Source: Arcobacter sp. F2176
GTDB taxonomy: Bacteria; Campylobacterota; Campylobacteria; Campylobacterales; Arcobacteraceae
DNA length: 64,000 nucleotides
Assembly: GCF_004116465.1 (NCBI RefSeq)
Contig: NZ_PDJV01000006.1
Location: forward strand, 62,001-126,000
Direction of reading: 5' to 3'
Shown here: one piece after another, positions 8,440-17,465 of the stretch
Layout of the letters: every line of letters begins with the position of its first letter
Numbering within the stretch: position 1 is the stretch's first letter
Made by a program: the position numbers and the translations under genes
Notes under the pieces: generated by a model
What the model saw: the letters and a program-made list of their open reading frames with translations, nothing else
The model's database searches: none
What the model was told of the DNA's origin: nothing

Positions 8440-10224
8440 ATGAAAAAATATGAAAAACAAAAACAAGGACTTTGGAGTATTATTGCTCCAGTTAATATTT
8501 ATATAAAATTTGCGATGTTCTTATCAGCTATTGGCGCAATTACTTCAGTTATGGGATTCGTCCTTTTAGCATACGTTATAGGGTTGACATCAGGTGGGTC
8601 TATTAGTTTATTTGGAATAAACTTTGAATTAAAAGAATCTTTGATTCTTTTATCTGTAATTACAATTTTTTCATTTCTGGCTAAGTATTATTCTTTTGTA
8701 ATATCTCATCTTGGAGCTTTTAGGTTAGAACAAATTTTAAGAGTAAAGATTACTACTCATATGTCACAAGTTCCATTAGGTCATATAATAACTATAGGTA
8801 CTGGTGCGATAAAAAAAGTTTTACTTGATGATGTGAAAAACTTGCATGCTTTTGTGGCAGATAATACACCTTTTATGGCAAAAGCAATTATTTCTCCTAT
8901 TGCTTCAATGATAGCACTATTTTTTATTGATTATCGATTAGCTTTTGTTGCTTTTGGTGTATTATTAATTGGTGGCATTCTTATGAGTCTTGTGATGAAG
9001 GATTCGGTGAATTATAGGAATAATTATGAACAAAGCCAATCCGAAATCAATAAAGCAGTTGTTGAATTTATTCAAGCAATGCCAGTTGTTAGAACATTTG
9101 ATGATGGTACAACTTCTTTTAAACGATATAATAATTCACTTGATCGATACCGTATGCATTTAAAAGAGTGGATAGCAACAACAAGTAATCCAGCTAGAAT
9201 ATCTATGACTATACTAAGTCCTATGCCAACGCTTTTAGCTATAAGTATTGCTGGATTATTTTTTATGATAAATGGCACTCTTTTATTTGCTCCTTTTATT
9301 GCTGCTTTACTTGTAAGTACAGGAATGGCAGATGCAATGATACCTTTAATGTGGATGAGTAATTTTGTCAAAAAATCAACTGCAGCTGCTATAAGAATAC
9401 AAGAAATTATGGCAATTCCTACTCTAAAAATAAGTGATAAAAAAGAAAAAATCGAAAATACCAATATTGTATTTGAAAATGTTTCATTTAAATATAAGGA
9501 AGAAGATAATTACGCACTTAAAGGAGTCTCTTTTGAAGTACCTAAAAATACAGTAACGGCACTTGTAGGAGCAAGTGGAGCAGGGAAAAGTACTGTAGCA
9601 AAACTTATTCCTAGATTTTGGGATGTAACAAGTGGAACTATTAAAATAGGTGATGTAAATATCAAAAATATTGATTCAGAAACTTTAATGAATACAGTTT
9701 CCTTTGTGTTTCAAGATACCTTTTTATTTAATGATACCCTTGGAAATAATATAAAAATAGCCAATAATAATGCTAGTGACGAAGATATGATACAAGCTGC
9801 AAAAGCAGCTCAAATTCATGAATTTATCCAAAGTTTACCCAATGGCTATGAAACAATGGCAGGAGATAGAGGAACAAATCTTTCAGGTGGTCAAAAACAA
9901 AGAATTACGATTGCTCGATCGATTTTAAGGAATGCTCCTATTGTAGTGCTTGATGAAGCAACTGCTTTTGCTGATCCTGAAAATGAAGAAGAAATTATCA
10001 AAGCTTTAGCAAATCTGATGAAAAATAAAACAGTTATTGTAATTGCACATAGACTCTCAACCATAAAAGATGTTAATCAAATCATAGTATTTGATAATGG
10101 TGAAATAAAAGAAAAAGGAAAGCATGAAGAACTCTTACAGATGCAAGGGATTTATGCAAATCTTTGGAGCAATTATGAAAAAGCTCAAAATTGGGATATG
10201 CAACATATAGGAGCTGAAAAATGA
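8440..10224 (+). CDS. ABC transporter, fused permease-ATPase (YbtP/YbtQ-like)
   Basis: A 594-residue half-transporter. About residues 1-320 hold six transmembrane helices of the ABC exporter fold, and about 345-580 the ATPase domain with Walker A (GASGAGKST, near 377), signature LSGGQKQR, Walker B with catalytic Glu (VLDEAT) and the switch His in IAHRLS. It overlaps the next, homologous gene by 4 bases, so the two are expected to form a heterodimer. In Yersinia, YbtP and YbtQ have exporter folds but import ferric yersiniabactin; the FyuA-like receptor next door supports the same role here, though export cannot be excluded. The Walker B follow-on Ala-Phe-Ala-Asp differs from the more usual Ala-Ala-Leu-Asp of its partner. 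Confidence 0.88.
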   Translation: MKKYEKQKQGLWSIIAPVNIYIKFAMFLSAIGAITSVMGFVLLAYVIGLTSGGSISLFGINFELKESLILLSVITIFSFLAKYYSFVISHLGAFRLEQILRVKITTHMSQVPLGHIITIGTGAIKKVLLDDVKNLHAFVADNTPFMAKAIISPIASMIALFFIDYRLAFVAFGVLLIGGILMSLVMKDSVNYRNNYEQSQSEINKAVVEFIQAMPVVRTFDDGTTSFKRYNNSLDRYRMHLKEWIATTSNPARISMTILSPMPTLLAISIAGLFFMINGTLLFAPFIAALLVSTGMADAMIPLMWMSNFVKKSTAAAIRIQEIMAIPTLKISDKKEKIENTNIVFENVSFKYKEEDNYALKGVSFEVPKNTVTALVGASGAGKSTVAKLIPRFWDVTSGTIKIGDVNIKNIDSETLMNTVSFVFQDTFLFNDTLGNNIKIANNNASDEDMIQAAKAAQIHEFIQSLPNGYETMAGDRGTNLSGGQKQRITIARSILRNAPIVVLDEATAFADPENEEEIIKALANLMKNKTVIVIAHRLSTIKDVNQIIVFDNGEIKEKGKHEELLQMQGIYANLWSNYEKAQNWDMQHIGAEK

Positions 10225-11990
10225 AAAAGAATCAATTTACCTCTATTTCTACTATTTATAAACTCACTTTAGAATTAGCAGGTGATAAAGAAAATGAGTT
10301 TAAAAAAAGTTTGATATATTTTACCTTGGCTTTTGTATCACAAGGTCTTGCTTTTGGTATGTTTTATCCTATGTTAAAATCAATGTTTGCAGAGACATTT
10401 ATTTTATCAAATACTTTTTTATATTTAGGAGTAATGGCTTTGTTTAGTGTCATATCATTTTGGGCAAAATGGAAAGGGCATGATTTTGATTATACGGGTA
10501 ATATAGTAGAAATAAGTCATGATATAAGAACAAAACTCGGCGTTGCACTTAGAAAAATGCCTTTAGAAAAACTTTCAAGGTATAAAACTGGAGAATTAAA
10601 TTCAATCTTTTCAAGTAATGTGGATGAGTCTGTTTTACACATGGGGATGATTGCTTCTATGTTTTTACAAATCATAATTGTACCAATAACCATTGTTATT
10701 TTTACTTTCTTCGTTGACTATCGATTGGCTTTATTGATTTTATTAATTTTGCCATTTGCTATTCCTCTTTATAATTGGAAAAGAAATGATTCAAATAAAG
10801 AAAAAGTTGAATTTAATAAAGCAAATGCAATTTTAGAAGCTGATTTTATAGAATACATTCAAGGTTTACCTGTATTAAGAGCTGTGAATAAGGTTGGAGT
10901 GAATGCTCAAAATTTACATGATTCTATAGCCCATGTAAAAGAAGTACAAAAAGAAGGATTAAATAAAGGACAAATTCCCTTTGTACTTATGGGTATCTTG
11001 ATTGAAATAACTTTATTGGCATTGGTTTTTATAGGCTCATATTTTATATTAGATAATAGCTTATCTATTATAACTTTAGCTGCTGCTGTAATTGTTGTAT
11101 CTAGATTATCAGAACCCTTATCTATTTTTTTAGGAGTAGTTTCAGTATTTGATATCATGGATTCAGCATTTAATCGAATAAAAGCTATTTTCGCTATTTA
11201 TCCATTAATTATAGAAAAACCATATCAAGAGGCAGAAACTTTTGATATTACTTTTGATAATGTAAGTTTTGCTTATGAAAATCAGAAAACAAATGCACTT
11301 AAAAAAGTAAGTTTTTCTATGCCAAATAAAACAATGACAGCTATAGTTGGACATTCAGGTTGTGGTAAAACAACACTTACAAAAATGATTATGAGATATT
11401 CAGATCCCCAAACTGGAAGTATTAAAATTGGTGGAATAAATATAAAAAATATGAGTTCAATAGATTTGATGAAAAATATCTCAGTGGTATTTCAAGATGT
11501 ATATTTATTTGATGATACTATTATGAATAATATTCGTATGGCAAATCAAAATGCTACGGATAAAGAAGTAGAAATTGCAGCCCAAAGTGCATTTTGTCAT
11601 GAGTTTATTTCTAGGTTACCTGCTGGCTATAATACAACAATAGGAGATATTGGTGGAAGCTTAAGTGGAGGAGAAAAGCAAAGAATAAGTATAGCAAGAG
11701 CTATATTAAAAAATGCACCCATAGTAATTCTTGATGAACCCACTGCTGCTCTTGATACTCAAAGTGAAGTCGCTGTACAAAAAGCTATTGATAAACTTCT
11801 TGAAGATAAAACAGTAATAGTAATTGCTCATAGACTTTCTACTATTTCAAGTGCAGATAATATCCTTGTATTAGATAATGGAGAAGTGATTGAGATGGGT
11901 ACTCATAATGAATTAGTAAATAACAAAGACAAATATTTTGATATGTGGTCTGCTCAACAAAGAGTAAAAGAATGGAGTCTGGATGCATAA
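10221..11990 (+). CDS. ABC transporter, fused permease-ATPase (YbtQ/YbtP-like partner)
   Basis: A 589-residue half-transporter, paralogous to the preceding gene. Six transmembrane helices lie in residues ~25-320, and the ATPase domain has Walker A GHSGCGKTT near 376, signature LSGGEKQR, Walker B ILDEPTAALD and the IAHRLS switch. Both ATP sites of a heterodimer with the upstream product look complete. It begins inside the last codons of the first ABC gene and overlaps the following MFS gene by 8 bases, so all are translated from one mRNA. Likely an inner-membrane carrier for ferric siderophore in the same system as the FyuA-like receptor. Confidence 0.88.
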   Translation: MKKNQFTSISTIYKLTLELAGDKENEFKKSLIYFTLAFVSQGLAFGMFYPMLKSMFAETFILSNTFLYLGVMALFSVISFWAKWKGHDFDYTGNIVEISHDIRTKLGVALRKMPLEKLSRYKTGELNSIFSSNVDESVLHMGMIASMFLQIIIVPITIVIFTFFVDYRLALLILLILPFAIPLYNWKRNDSNKEKVEFNKANAILEADFIEYIQGLPVLRAVNKVGVNAQNLHDSIAHVKEVQKEGLNKGQIPFVLMGILIEITLLALVFIGSYFILDNSLSIITLAAAVIVVSRLSEPLSIFLGVVSVFDIMDSAFNRIKAIFAIYPLIIEKPYQEAETFDITFDNVSFAYENQKTNALKKVSFSMPNKTMTAIVGHSGCGKTTLTKMIMRYSDPQTGSIKIGGINIKNMSSIDLMKNISVVFQDVYLFDDTIMNNIRMANQNATDKEVEIAAQSAFCHEFISRLPAGYNTTIGDIGGSLSGGEKQRISIARAILKNAPIVILDEPTAALDTQSEVAVQKAIDKLLEDKTVIVIAHRLSTISSADNILVLDNGEVIEMGTHNELVNNKDKYFDMWSAQQRVKEWSLDA

Positions 11991-13200
11991 ATGTTCTGCT
12001 TTGAATATCCAATCTATTTTTCTATTAGCTAGTTTATATATTACTCAATATGTGGGATTTTCTTTCTTTTCAGTTGCAATTATTGCAATCTGGCGAAAAA
12101 GTGGCATGCCATTGGAACAATTAGGCTTTTTTTCTTTAATTAGTTTAGTTTGGGTTGTAAAGTTTTTATGGGCTCCTTGGGTAGATAGATATGTTACAAA
12201 ACACGAGGGATATTACTCTAGTTTTCTTAAAATAGTTCAGCTTTTATTGATTATATCAAACTCTTTTTCTTCTTTTTTTGATGTTATTGAAGATAAATTA
12301 ATCATAATTATATCTTTGGTTTTAGTGGGACTTTTAGCAGCTAGTCAAGACATAGCAACAGAGGGATTAGCTTTTAAACTTTTAAATATAAATGAAAGAG
12401 GATTGGGAGGTACTCTTAAAACAACAGGAGGAATTATTGGAAATATTGTAGGCGTTGGGGGAGCTTTAGCCATTTATGAGTATTTTGGTTGGAGTGCTAC
12501 TATATTACTTTTAGCTTTTATTACAACTATTACTCTTATTCAATTATTTTTTTATAAAGAATCTAAGTGTGAAGTTGAACATACAATCCATGATATTTCA
12601 TGGAGACTTTTTTATCAATTTTGGAATAAAAAGGGGCGTTTGTTATTACTTATTTTATTAATAATTTATCCAATAGGAATGAGTATGTCCTATGCTTTAC
12701 TAACTCCAATATTGGTAGATGCTGGTTATTCTTTAGATAAAATTGGGTTTATAAATGGTGTAGTTGGAAGTGTCATAGGTGTTATTGCAGCCGTTATTAG
12801 TGGTTTTTTATTAAGAATATTTTCAAGGAAAACGATGCTTATTAGTATTAGTATTTTTGAAGGTTTTGGTTTTTTAACACTATTATTTCTTGTTAATGGT
12901 CACTCAAATATTTTATTTGCTTCCTTATCTATGGGAATTATTTTTATAAGTTATAGTGCTTCTATGCCAATTATTCATGCGCTTATGATGGATCAATTAT
13001 CAACAAAATCACCTACAACTGAATATGCTTTACAGTTTACACCTTTAATGTTAACAGGTGTTATTGCTAGTGTATTTGGTATTTCTTTATCTGGAATTTT
13101 TGGATATAACACGATGATTATTGTTTCCTCATTATTTTCATTTATCTCAATGATATATGTAGTATTATTTTTTAAAGGAATTATAAATGAAAGAGATTAA
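11983..13200 (+). CDS. MFS transporter, RhtX/FptX/YbtX or AmpG-like
   Basis: A 405-residue protein with 12 predicted transmembrane helices. The Ala-Ala-Ser-Gln-Asp-Ile-Ala-Thr-Glu-Gly segment near residue 120 is typical of the PAT/AmpG branch that includes the single-subunit siderophore importers RhtX and FptX and the yersiniabactin-locus YbtX. Position directly after the YbtP/Q-like pair favours a siderophore carrier. It overlaps both neighbours (8 and 14 bases). The alternative, an unrelated muropeptide-type permease, seems less likely from context. Confidence 0.78.
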   Translation: MHKCSALNIQSIFLLASLYITQYVGFSFFSVAIIAIWRKSGMPLEQLGFFSLISLVWVVKFLWAPWVDRYVTKHEGYYSSFLKIVQLLLIISNSFSSFFDVIEDKLIIIISLVLVGLLAASQDIATEGLAFKLLNINERGLGGTLKTTGGIIGNIVGVGGALAIYEYFGWSATILLLAFITTITLIQLFFYKESKCEVEHTIHDISWRLFYQFWNKKGRLLLLILLIIYPIGMSMSYALLTPILVDAGYSLDKIGFINGVVGSVIGVIAAVISGFLLRIFSRKTMLISISIFEGFGFLTLLFLVNGHSNILFASLSMGIIFISYSASMPIIHALMMDQLSTKSPTTEYALQFTPLMLTGVIASVFGISLSGIFGYNTMIIVSSLFSFISMIYVVLFFKGIINERD

Positions 13201-14362
13201 ACCATTAATAGGGATTACTATTTTATGTGTTTCTTCAATGATGGCATTTTTAGCCGTAGTAGGTCCAATTATTAGAAAACTAAATTTGCAAGAGTGGCAT
13301 GCCGGTGTTATGGTAGCACTTGCTGGTATTGCTTGGATATTTTTGTCAAGATTTTGGGGTAAAAAAAGTGATATTTTTGGAAGAAAGAATATTTTATTAT
13401 TAAGTATTTTTGGATTTTTCATATCTTATTTACTCTTAGCAATATTTGTAAATTATGCTGTTATTACTCCACCTTTGGTAATTATTTCTTTTATAGTTCT
13501 AATAATAACTAGACTACTTATAGGAGTCTTTTATTCAGCAATTCCGCCAGTTTGTAATGCTTTAATAGCTGATAAAGTAAAATCTGGAAAAAGAACTTCA
13601 TATATGGCTAGTTTAGGTGCCTCAAATGGCTTAGGGATGATTTTAGGTCCAATTATTGGCGGTGCATTGGCAACTTATGGGTTAGCTATTCCTTTATATG
13701 CTGCTGCGATTTTGCCTTTATTTGCTGTTTTTATTGCCCTTTTCTTTTTAGAAAAAGATAGAAAGATAGAAAAAATAAAAGACACACCTTTGCATTTTTT
13801 AGATAAAAGATTAAGACTTCCAATGATTGCATCATTTATTACAATGTTTAGTATAGTCACATCACAAATTTGTTTAGGATTTTTTATTCTAGATAGATTT
13901 CAAACGAATGAGATTGAAACAGCAAAAATCACAGGTTATATATTAGCCATTATTAGAGTCGTTTTTATCTTAACTCAAATTGTTGTTTCAAAATTAAAAT
14001 CTGTAAAACCTATAAATTGGTTAACTTTAGGTGCAACATTTAGTGCTATTGGTTATTTATTAATAGGAATAATTACCACAAAAGAAGAATTAACGATGGC
14101 TTTTTGTATAGGAACTATTGGGCTAGGAATGATAATGCCTGCATTTTTAGCAATTACAGCAAATAGTGTAGAGGCTCATGAACAAGGAATTGCAGCTGGG
14201 ACAGTATCTTCAGCACAAGGTCTTGGAATAATAGTTGGACCACTTTTAAGTACTATTTTGTATTCAATAAATCCTAATTTCCCATTTGTTTTTGCGGGAA
14301 TTACATTTATAATATTGTTTGCAGTTAGCTTGTTATACAAAAAGACAAAAGTGATATGTTAG
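13187..14362 (+). CDS. MFS transporter, drug/siderophore exporter type
   Basis: A 391-residue major facilitator with 12 hydrophobic spans. The loop 2-3 motif A appears as Arg-Phe-Trp-Gly-Lys-Lys-Ser-Asp-x-x-Gly-Arg-Lys near residues 55-67, and the helix-5 motif C as Gly-x-x-x-Gly-Pro-Ile-Ile-Gly-Gly near 149-158, marking the DHA1 drug/proton antiporter group. DHA1 members in siderophore loci often export the siderophore or its iron-free form. It overlaps the preceding MFS gene by 14 bases and mntP by 7. It is distinct in sequence from the preceding MFS and not a duplicate of it. Confidence 0.8.
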   Translation: MKEIKPLIGITILCVSSMMAFLAVVGPIIRKLNLQEWHAGVMVALAGIAWIFLSRFWGKKSDIFGRKNILLLSIFGFFISYLLLAIFVNYAVITPPLVIISFIVLIITRLLIGVFYSAIPPVCNALIADKVKSGKRTSYMASLGASNGLGMILGPIIGGALATYGLAIPLYAAAILPLFAVFIALFFLEKDRKIEKIKDTPLHFLDKRLRLPMIASFITMFSIVTSQICLGFFILDRFQTNEIETAKITGYILAIIRVVFILTQIVVSKLKSVKPINWLTLGATFSAIGYLLIGIITTKEELTMAFCIGTIGLGMIMPAFLAITANSVEAHEQGIAAGTVSSAQGLGIIVGPLLSTILYSINPNFPFVFAGITFIILFAVSLLYKKTKVIC

Positions 14363-14907
14363 AGGTTTTGGTTTTAGCATTTGCACTTAGTATGGATGCC
14401 TTTGCTGTATCTATTGGACTTGGAATAAAAAGTAATGAAAACTTAAAAATATTAGCATTAAAAGCTGGATTATATTTTGGTTTTTTCCAAGCTCTAATGC
14501 CATTTATTGGATATTTAGGTGGAGTTGGATTAAAAGATTATATTGGTAGTTTTGATTATATCATTGCATTTTTATTATTGCTTATAATTGCTATTAAAAT
14601 GATTATGGAAGCGCTAGGAGAAAATGTTGAAGAAGAGATAACAAAAGTCTCAACAAAAATATTATTTACTTTAGCTATAGCAACAAGTATTGATGCTATG
14701 GCTGCAGGTTTTTCACTTCACTTATTTAATTTAAATATATATTTATCACTATTTATTATTGGAATTATAACATTTATATTTAGTTTTATTGGTGTTATGA
14801 TTGGCTCAAAAGGAACTAAAAAGTATGAAAGTAAAGCTGAAATATTTGGTGGAATAATCTTAATAATTATTGCATTTAAAATTCTTATTCAAAATATTAA
14901 CTTATAA
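14356..14907 (+). CDS. mntP: Putative manganese efflux pump MntP
   Basis: A 183-residue protein with six hydrophobic helices in two pseudo-repeats. Both carry the conserved acidic motif: Ser-Met-Asp-Ala-Phe-Ala-Val-Ser (residues ~12-19) and Ser-Ile-Asp-Ala-Met-Ala-Ala-Gly (~114-121). Length and motifs match MntP (UPF0059), the inner-membrane Mn2+ exporter. It overlaps the MFS gene by 7 bases, so it appears to be the last gene of the iron-siderophore transcript. That placement is odd for a manganese gene but fits a response in which iron starvation makes excess Mn harmful (inference). Confidence 0.93.
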   Translation: MLEVLVLAFALSMDAFAVSIGLGIKSNENLKILALKAGLYFGFFQALMPFIGYLGGVGLKDYIGSFDYIIAFLLLLIIAIKMIMEALGENVEEEITKVSTKILFTLAIATSIDAMAAGFSLHLFNLNIYLSLFIIGIITFIFSFIGVMIGSKGTKKYESKAEIFGGIILIIIAFKILIQNINL

Positions 14908-14986
14908 ATTACAATATACAAATAAAAAGTAAGTAAGGATTAACCAAAAGTGTGTAAAATTCCAAAAAAGAAATAAAAGGCTATTA

Positions 14987-15769
14987 ATGAAAAAATTAAC
15001 ATTAATTTTTCTTACTTTATCAACTCTATTATTTATAGGTTGTTCAGATGAGAAAAAAGGTGCAGATACAACAGCAAATGAAAAAGTCATTAAAGTTGGA
15101 ACTTCAGGTGCATATTTTCCATTTACATTTTATAAAGATGATAAACTACAAGGGTTTGAAATTGATGTTTGGAATGCCATTGGTAAAAAATTAAATGCAA
15201 AAATTGAGTTTAAAACTGCTAAGTTTTCAGGACTATTTGGAATGTTAGAAACTGGTAAAATTGATACTATTTCAAACCAAGTAACAATGACAGATAAAAG
15301 AATAGAAAAATATGACTTCACAACTCCTTATGTATACGATGGTGCGCAAATTATCATAAATAAAGATAATAATGATATAAAATCTTTTGATGACTTAAAA
15401 GGTAAAAAAGTTGGTGTAACTTTAGGTACAAATTATGCACAAATTGTAAGAAGTTTAGATAAAAACAATGAAATTGAACTTGTAACATATGAAGGAAATG
15501 GATTTGAACAAGATGTAAAATTAAATAGAATAGCAGCTTTTGTTCAAGATAGAACTTCTGCGGTTGAACTTATTAAAAAAACTAAATTGCCTTTAAAAAT
15601 AGTGGGGGAACCTCTTGAAATATTGACAAACTCTTTTCCTTTTGTAAAAAATGAAAAAAATAAGACATTGATCAAAGAAGTAAATGAAGCTATTGAAGAA
15701 CTTAGAAAAGATGGAACATTAAAAAAGATCTCTATATATTGGTTTGATACTAATATTACAGATAAATAA
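14987..15769 (+). CDS. Polar amino acid ABC transporter, substrate-binding lipoprotein
   Basis: A 260-residue family-3 periplasmic binding protein. It has a lipoprotein signal ending in Leu-Phe-Ile-Gly-Cys, with the lipidated Cys at residue 19. The Gly-Phe-Glu-Ile-Asp-Val-Trp motif near 55-61 and the Gly-Val-Thr-Leu-Gly-Thr segment near 143 are typical of amino acid (cystine/Glu/Gln-type) binding proteins. The gene has its own AAAGG ribosome site and is directly followed (stop/start touching) by its permease. No ATPase gene follows, so the complex must use an ATPase encoded elsewhere. Ligand not determinable. Confidence 0.87.
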   Translation: MKKLTLIFLTLSTLLFIGCSDEKKGADTTANEKVIKVGTSGAYFPFTFYKDDKLQGFEIDVWNAIGKKLNAKIEFKTAKFSGLFGMLETGKIDTISNQVTMTDKRIEKYDFTTPYVYDGAQIIINKDNNDIKSFDDLKGKKVGVTLGTNYAQIVRSLDKNNEIELVTYEGNGFEQDVKLNRIAAFVQDRTSAVELIKKTKLPLKIVGEPLEILTNSFPFVKNEKNKTLIKEVNEAIEELRKDGTLKKISIYWFDTNITDK

Positions 15770-16443
15770 TGAAAACATTTGATGTAGATTACGCATTGGG
15801 AATTTTCCCAATACTATTTAAATATATTGATATTACAGTATCTATGGCACTCATAGGAACTGTAATAGCACTATTTATTGCAATATTAATTGCTATAATG
15901 AAAACATATAAAGTAAAAGTTATTTCTCAATTTTGTGATTTGTATATCTCATTTTTAAGGGGAACTCCTTTATTAGTTCAACTATTTTTACTATATTATG
16001 GACTTCCTCAAATATTTCCAGTTTTTGCAAATTTAGATGCATATTCTGCATCAATTGCTGGTCTATCTTTACACTTTTCTGCATACATGGCAGAATCAAT
16101 TAGAGGAGCTATTTCATCAATTGACAAAGGTCAATTTGAGGCTTCTTCTTCATTAGGTTTGTCAAACACACAAACTTTCATATATATTATATTACCTCAA
16201 GCAATTAGAGTTGCAGTGCCAAGTTTGATGAATAACTTCATTGATTTAATAAAAAGTACATCTCTTGCATTTACACTAGGTGTACCTGAAATAATGGCAA
16301 AAGCTCAACTTGAAGCTTCTAGTAGTTATAAATATTTTGAGTCATTTCTTGCAGTTGCATTAGTTTATTGGGTTATTGTTTTAGTATTTACATATATTCA
16401 AAAGAAATTAGAAAAGAAACTTAATAAAGCCTATGCTGTTTAG
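15769..16443 (+). CDS. Polar amino acid ABC transporter, permease
   Basis: A 224-residue permease of the His/Glu/Gln/Arg (HisM/GlnP) family with five hydrophobic spans. The N-terminal family motif Phe-Leu-Arg-Gly-Thr-Pro-Leu-Leu-Val-Gln-Leu is near residues 62-72, and the EAA loop that contacts the ATPase is visible as Gln-Phe-Glu-Ala-Ser-Ser-Ser-Leu-Gly-Leu-Ser near 123-133, followed by Ile-Leu-Pro-Gln-Ala. It starts at the stop codon of the binding protein. The expected ATP-binding subunit is not next to it; after 79 bases an unrelated gene string begins. Confidence 0.9.
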   Translation: MKTFDVDYALGIFPILFKYIDITVSMALIGTVIALFIAILIAIMKTYKVKVISQFCDLYISFLRGTPLLVQLFLLYYGLPQIFPVFANLDAYSASIAGLSLHFSAYMAESIRGAISSIDKGQFEASSSLGLSNTQTFIYIILPQAIRVAVPSLMNNFIDLIKSTSLAFTLGVPEIMAKAQLEASSSYKYFESFLAVALVYWVIVLVFTYIQKKLEKKLNKAYAV

Positions 16444-16492
16444 TTATTCATTCTTATAATTTACCCTTAACACTTTTAAACGATTTTTTTGA

Positions 16493-16498
16493 TACAAT
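16493..16498 (+). promoter_or_regulatory. Candidate -10 element for the coaX-hisG string
   Basis: TACAAT preceded by a run of seven T about 7 bases upstream, the usual T-rich form of Campylobacterota sigma-70 promoters, 25 bases before the TTG start at 16523. Confidence 0.45.
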
Positions 16499-16522
16499 AT
16501 TTTTTTTATAAGGAAATCATAT

Positions 16523-16855
16523 TTGAAAGATTTAACCAACTATTTTAACAAAAAAGATATTATTTTTAAATCAATAGAAAAGATAGACCCAAAAACTATT
16601 GGGAGTCGAAAAAAAGTTGAAATTTATTGTGCAACTGGAATTGATAAAAACTACTATGCTATTATATTACATAACTCAAAAAGTCGATTTATACGAAAGA
16701 CTGCGGAAGAATTGATGGAACTTCTTGAAAAACTAAGTGCTTATAAAGAACATAATTTTAAGAAAAAGATTTTGCTCATTGGTTCACCTTTATGCTCAAA
16801 AGCTAAAAAATTACTTGTGGATAATAAATGGAGTGTTGATATTGATTTTATGTGA
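16523..16855 (+). CDS. Conserved-looking hypothetical protein upstream of coaX
   Basis: A 110-residue basic, soluble protein. The start is a TTG with an AGGAA ribosome site 8-9 bases upstream; no ATG in frame is as well placed. It has a beta-alpha pattern with a hydrophobic strand (Lys-Ile-Leu-Leu-Ile-Gly-Ser-Pro-Leu-Cys-Ser-Lys-Ala) near residues 84-96, which looks like the edge of a nucleotide or thiol-binding fold, but no known motif is complete. The stop overlaps the proposed start of coaX by 14 bases, so expression is coupled. I do not recognise a function. Confidence 0.7.
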   Translation: MKDLTNYFNKKDIIFKSIEKIDPKTIGSRKKVEIYCATGIDKNYYAIILHNSKSRFIRKTAEELMELLEKLSAYKEHNFKKKILLIGSPLCSKAKKLLVDNKWSVDIDFM

Positions 16856-17465
16856 TATAGGAAATAGTACATACCATTTTTTGATAAATGGTAAAGATAA
16901 AAGATATTTATTAGACGAAGAATTACCAAAATTTGATGATGAAATATATTTTGTCTCAGTAAATGATAAGGGTTCTAAAAAACTTATAAAATCAAATCCA
17001 CAAGCAAAAAATATAGAAAAGCTAATGAAGTTTGAGACAGAATATAAAGGCTTGGGAATAGATAGAGCACTTGCTTGTTATTTTGAAAAACATTGTGTAG
17101 TTGTAGATGCAGGAAGTGCCATAACAGTTGATATTATGGATGAGAAACATTCTGGTGGTTTTATATTACCAGGTTGTAGAGCATATATGAATACTTACCC
17201 TAAAATCTCTAAAAAACTAAATTTTGATTTTGATATAAATATAAATTTGGATAAAATACCGCTTCAAACAAAAGATGCTATATCATATGCCATGATGAAA
17301 TCTATTATTTTACCAATCAAAGAAGTAAGCAAAAACAGAAAAATCATTTTTACAGGTGGCGACGGAGAGCTATTTAGTAAATATTTTGAAAATAGTATAT
17401 ATAAAAAAGATTTGATATTTAAGAACATGAAAAGGATTATTGATGCTAACAATTGCATTGCCTAA
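16842..17465 (+). CDS. coaX: Type III pantothenate kinase
   Basis: A 207-residue CoaX, the first enzyme of coenzyme A synthesis (pantothenate + ATP to phosphopantothenate). The N-terminal phosphate-1 motif Cys-Asp-Ile-Gly-Asn-Ser is at residues 4-9, the second core motif Val-Val-Asp-Ala-Gly-Ser-Ala-Ile-Thr-Val-Asp is near 87-97, Gly-Gly-x-Ile-x-Pro-Gly near 104-110, and Phe-Thr-Gly-Gly-Asp-Gly near 168-173. The start TTG at 16842 is chosen because GGAG lies 8 bases upstream and the product then begins right before the first motif, as in homologues; upstream GTG/TTG codons at 16833 and 16836 are too close to that site. It is shorter than the ~250-residue family norm, as in Campylobacter. Confidence 0.9.
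   Translation: MILCDIGNSTYHFLINGKDKRYLLDEELPKFDDEIYFVSVNDKGSKKLIKSNPQAKNIEKLMKFETEYKGLGIDRALACYFEKHCVVVDAGSAITVDIMDEKHSGGFILPGCRAYMNTYPKISKKLNFDFDININLDKIPLQTKDAISYAMMKSIILPIKEVSKNRKIIFTGGDGELFSKYFENSIYKKDLIFKNMKRIIDANNCIA

Noticed and set aside
14356-14500. Possible yybP-ykoY manganese riboswitch at mntP
   Set aside because: mntP starts inside the previous coding sequence, so there is no leader that could hold it.
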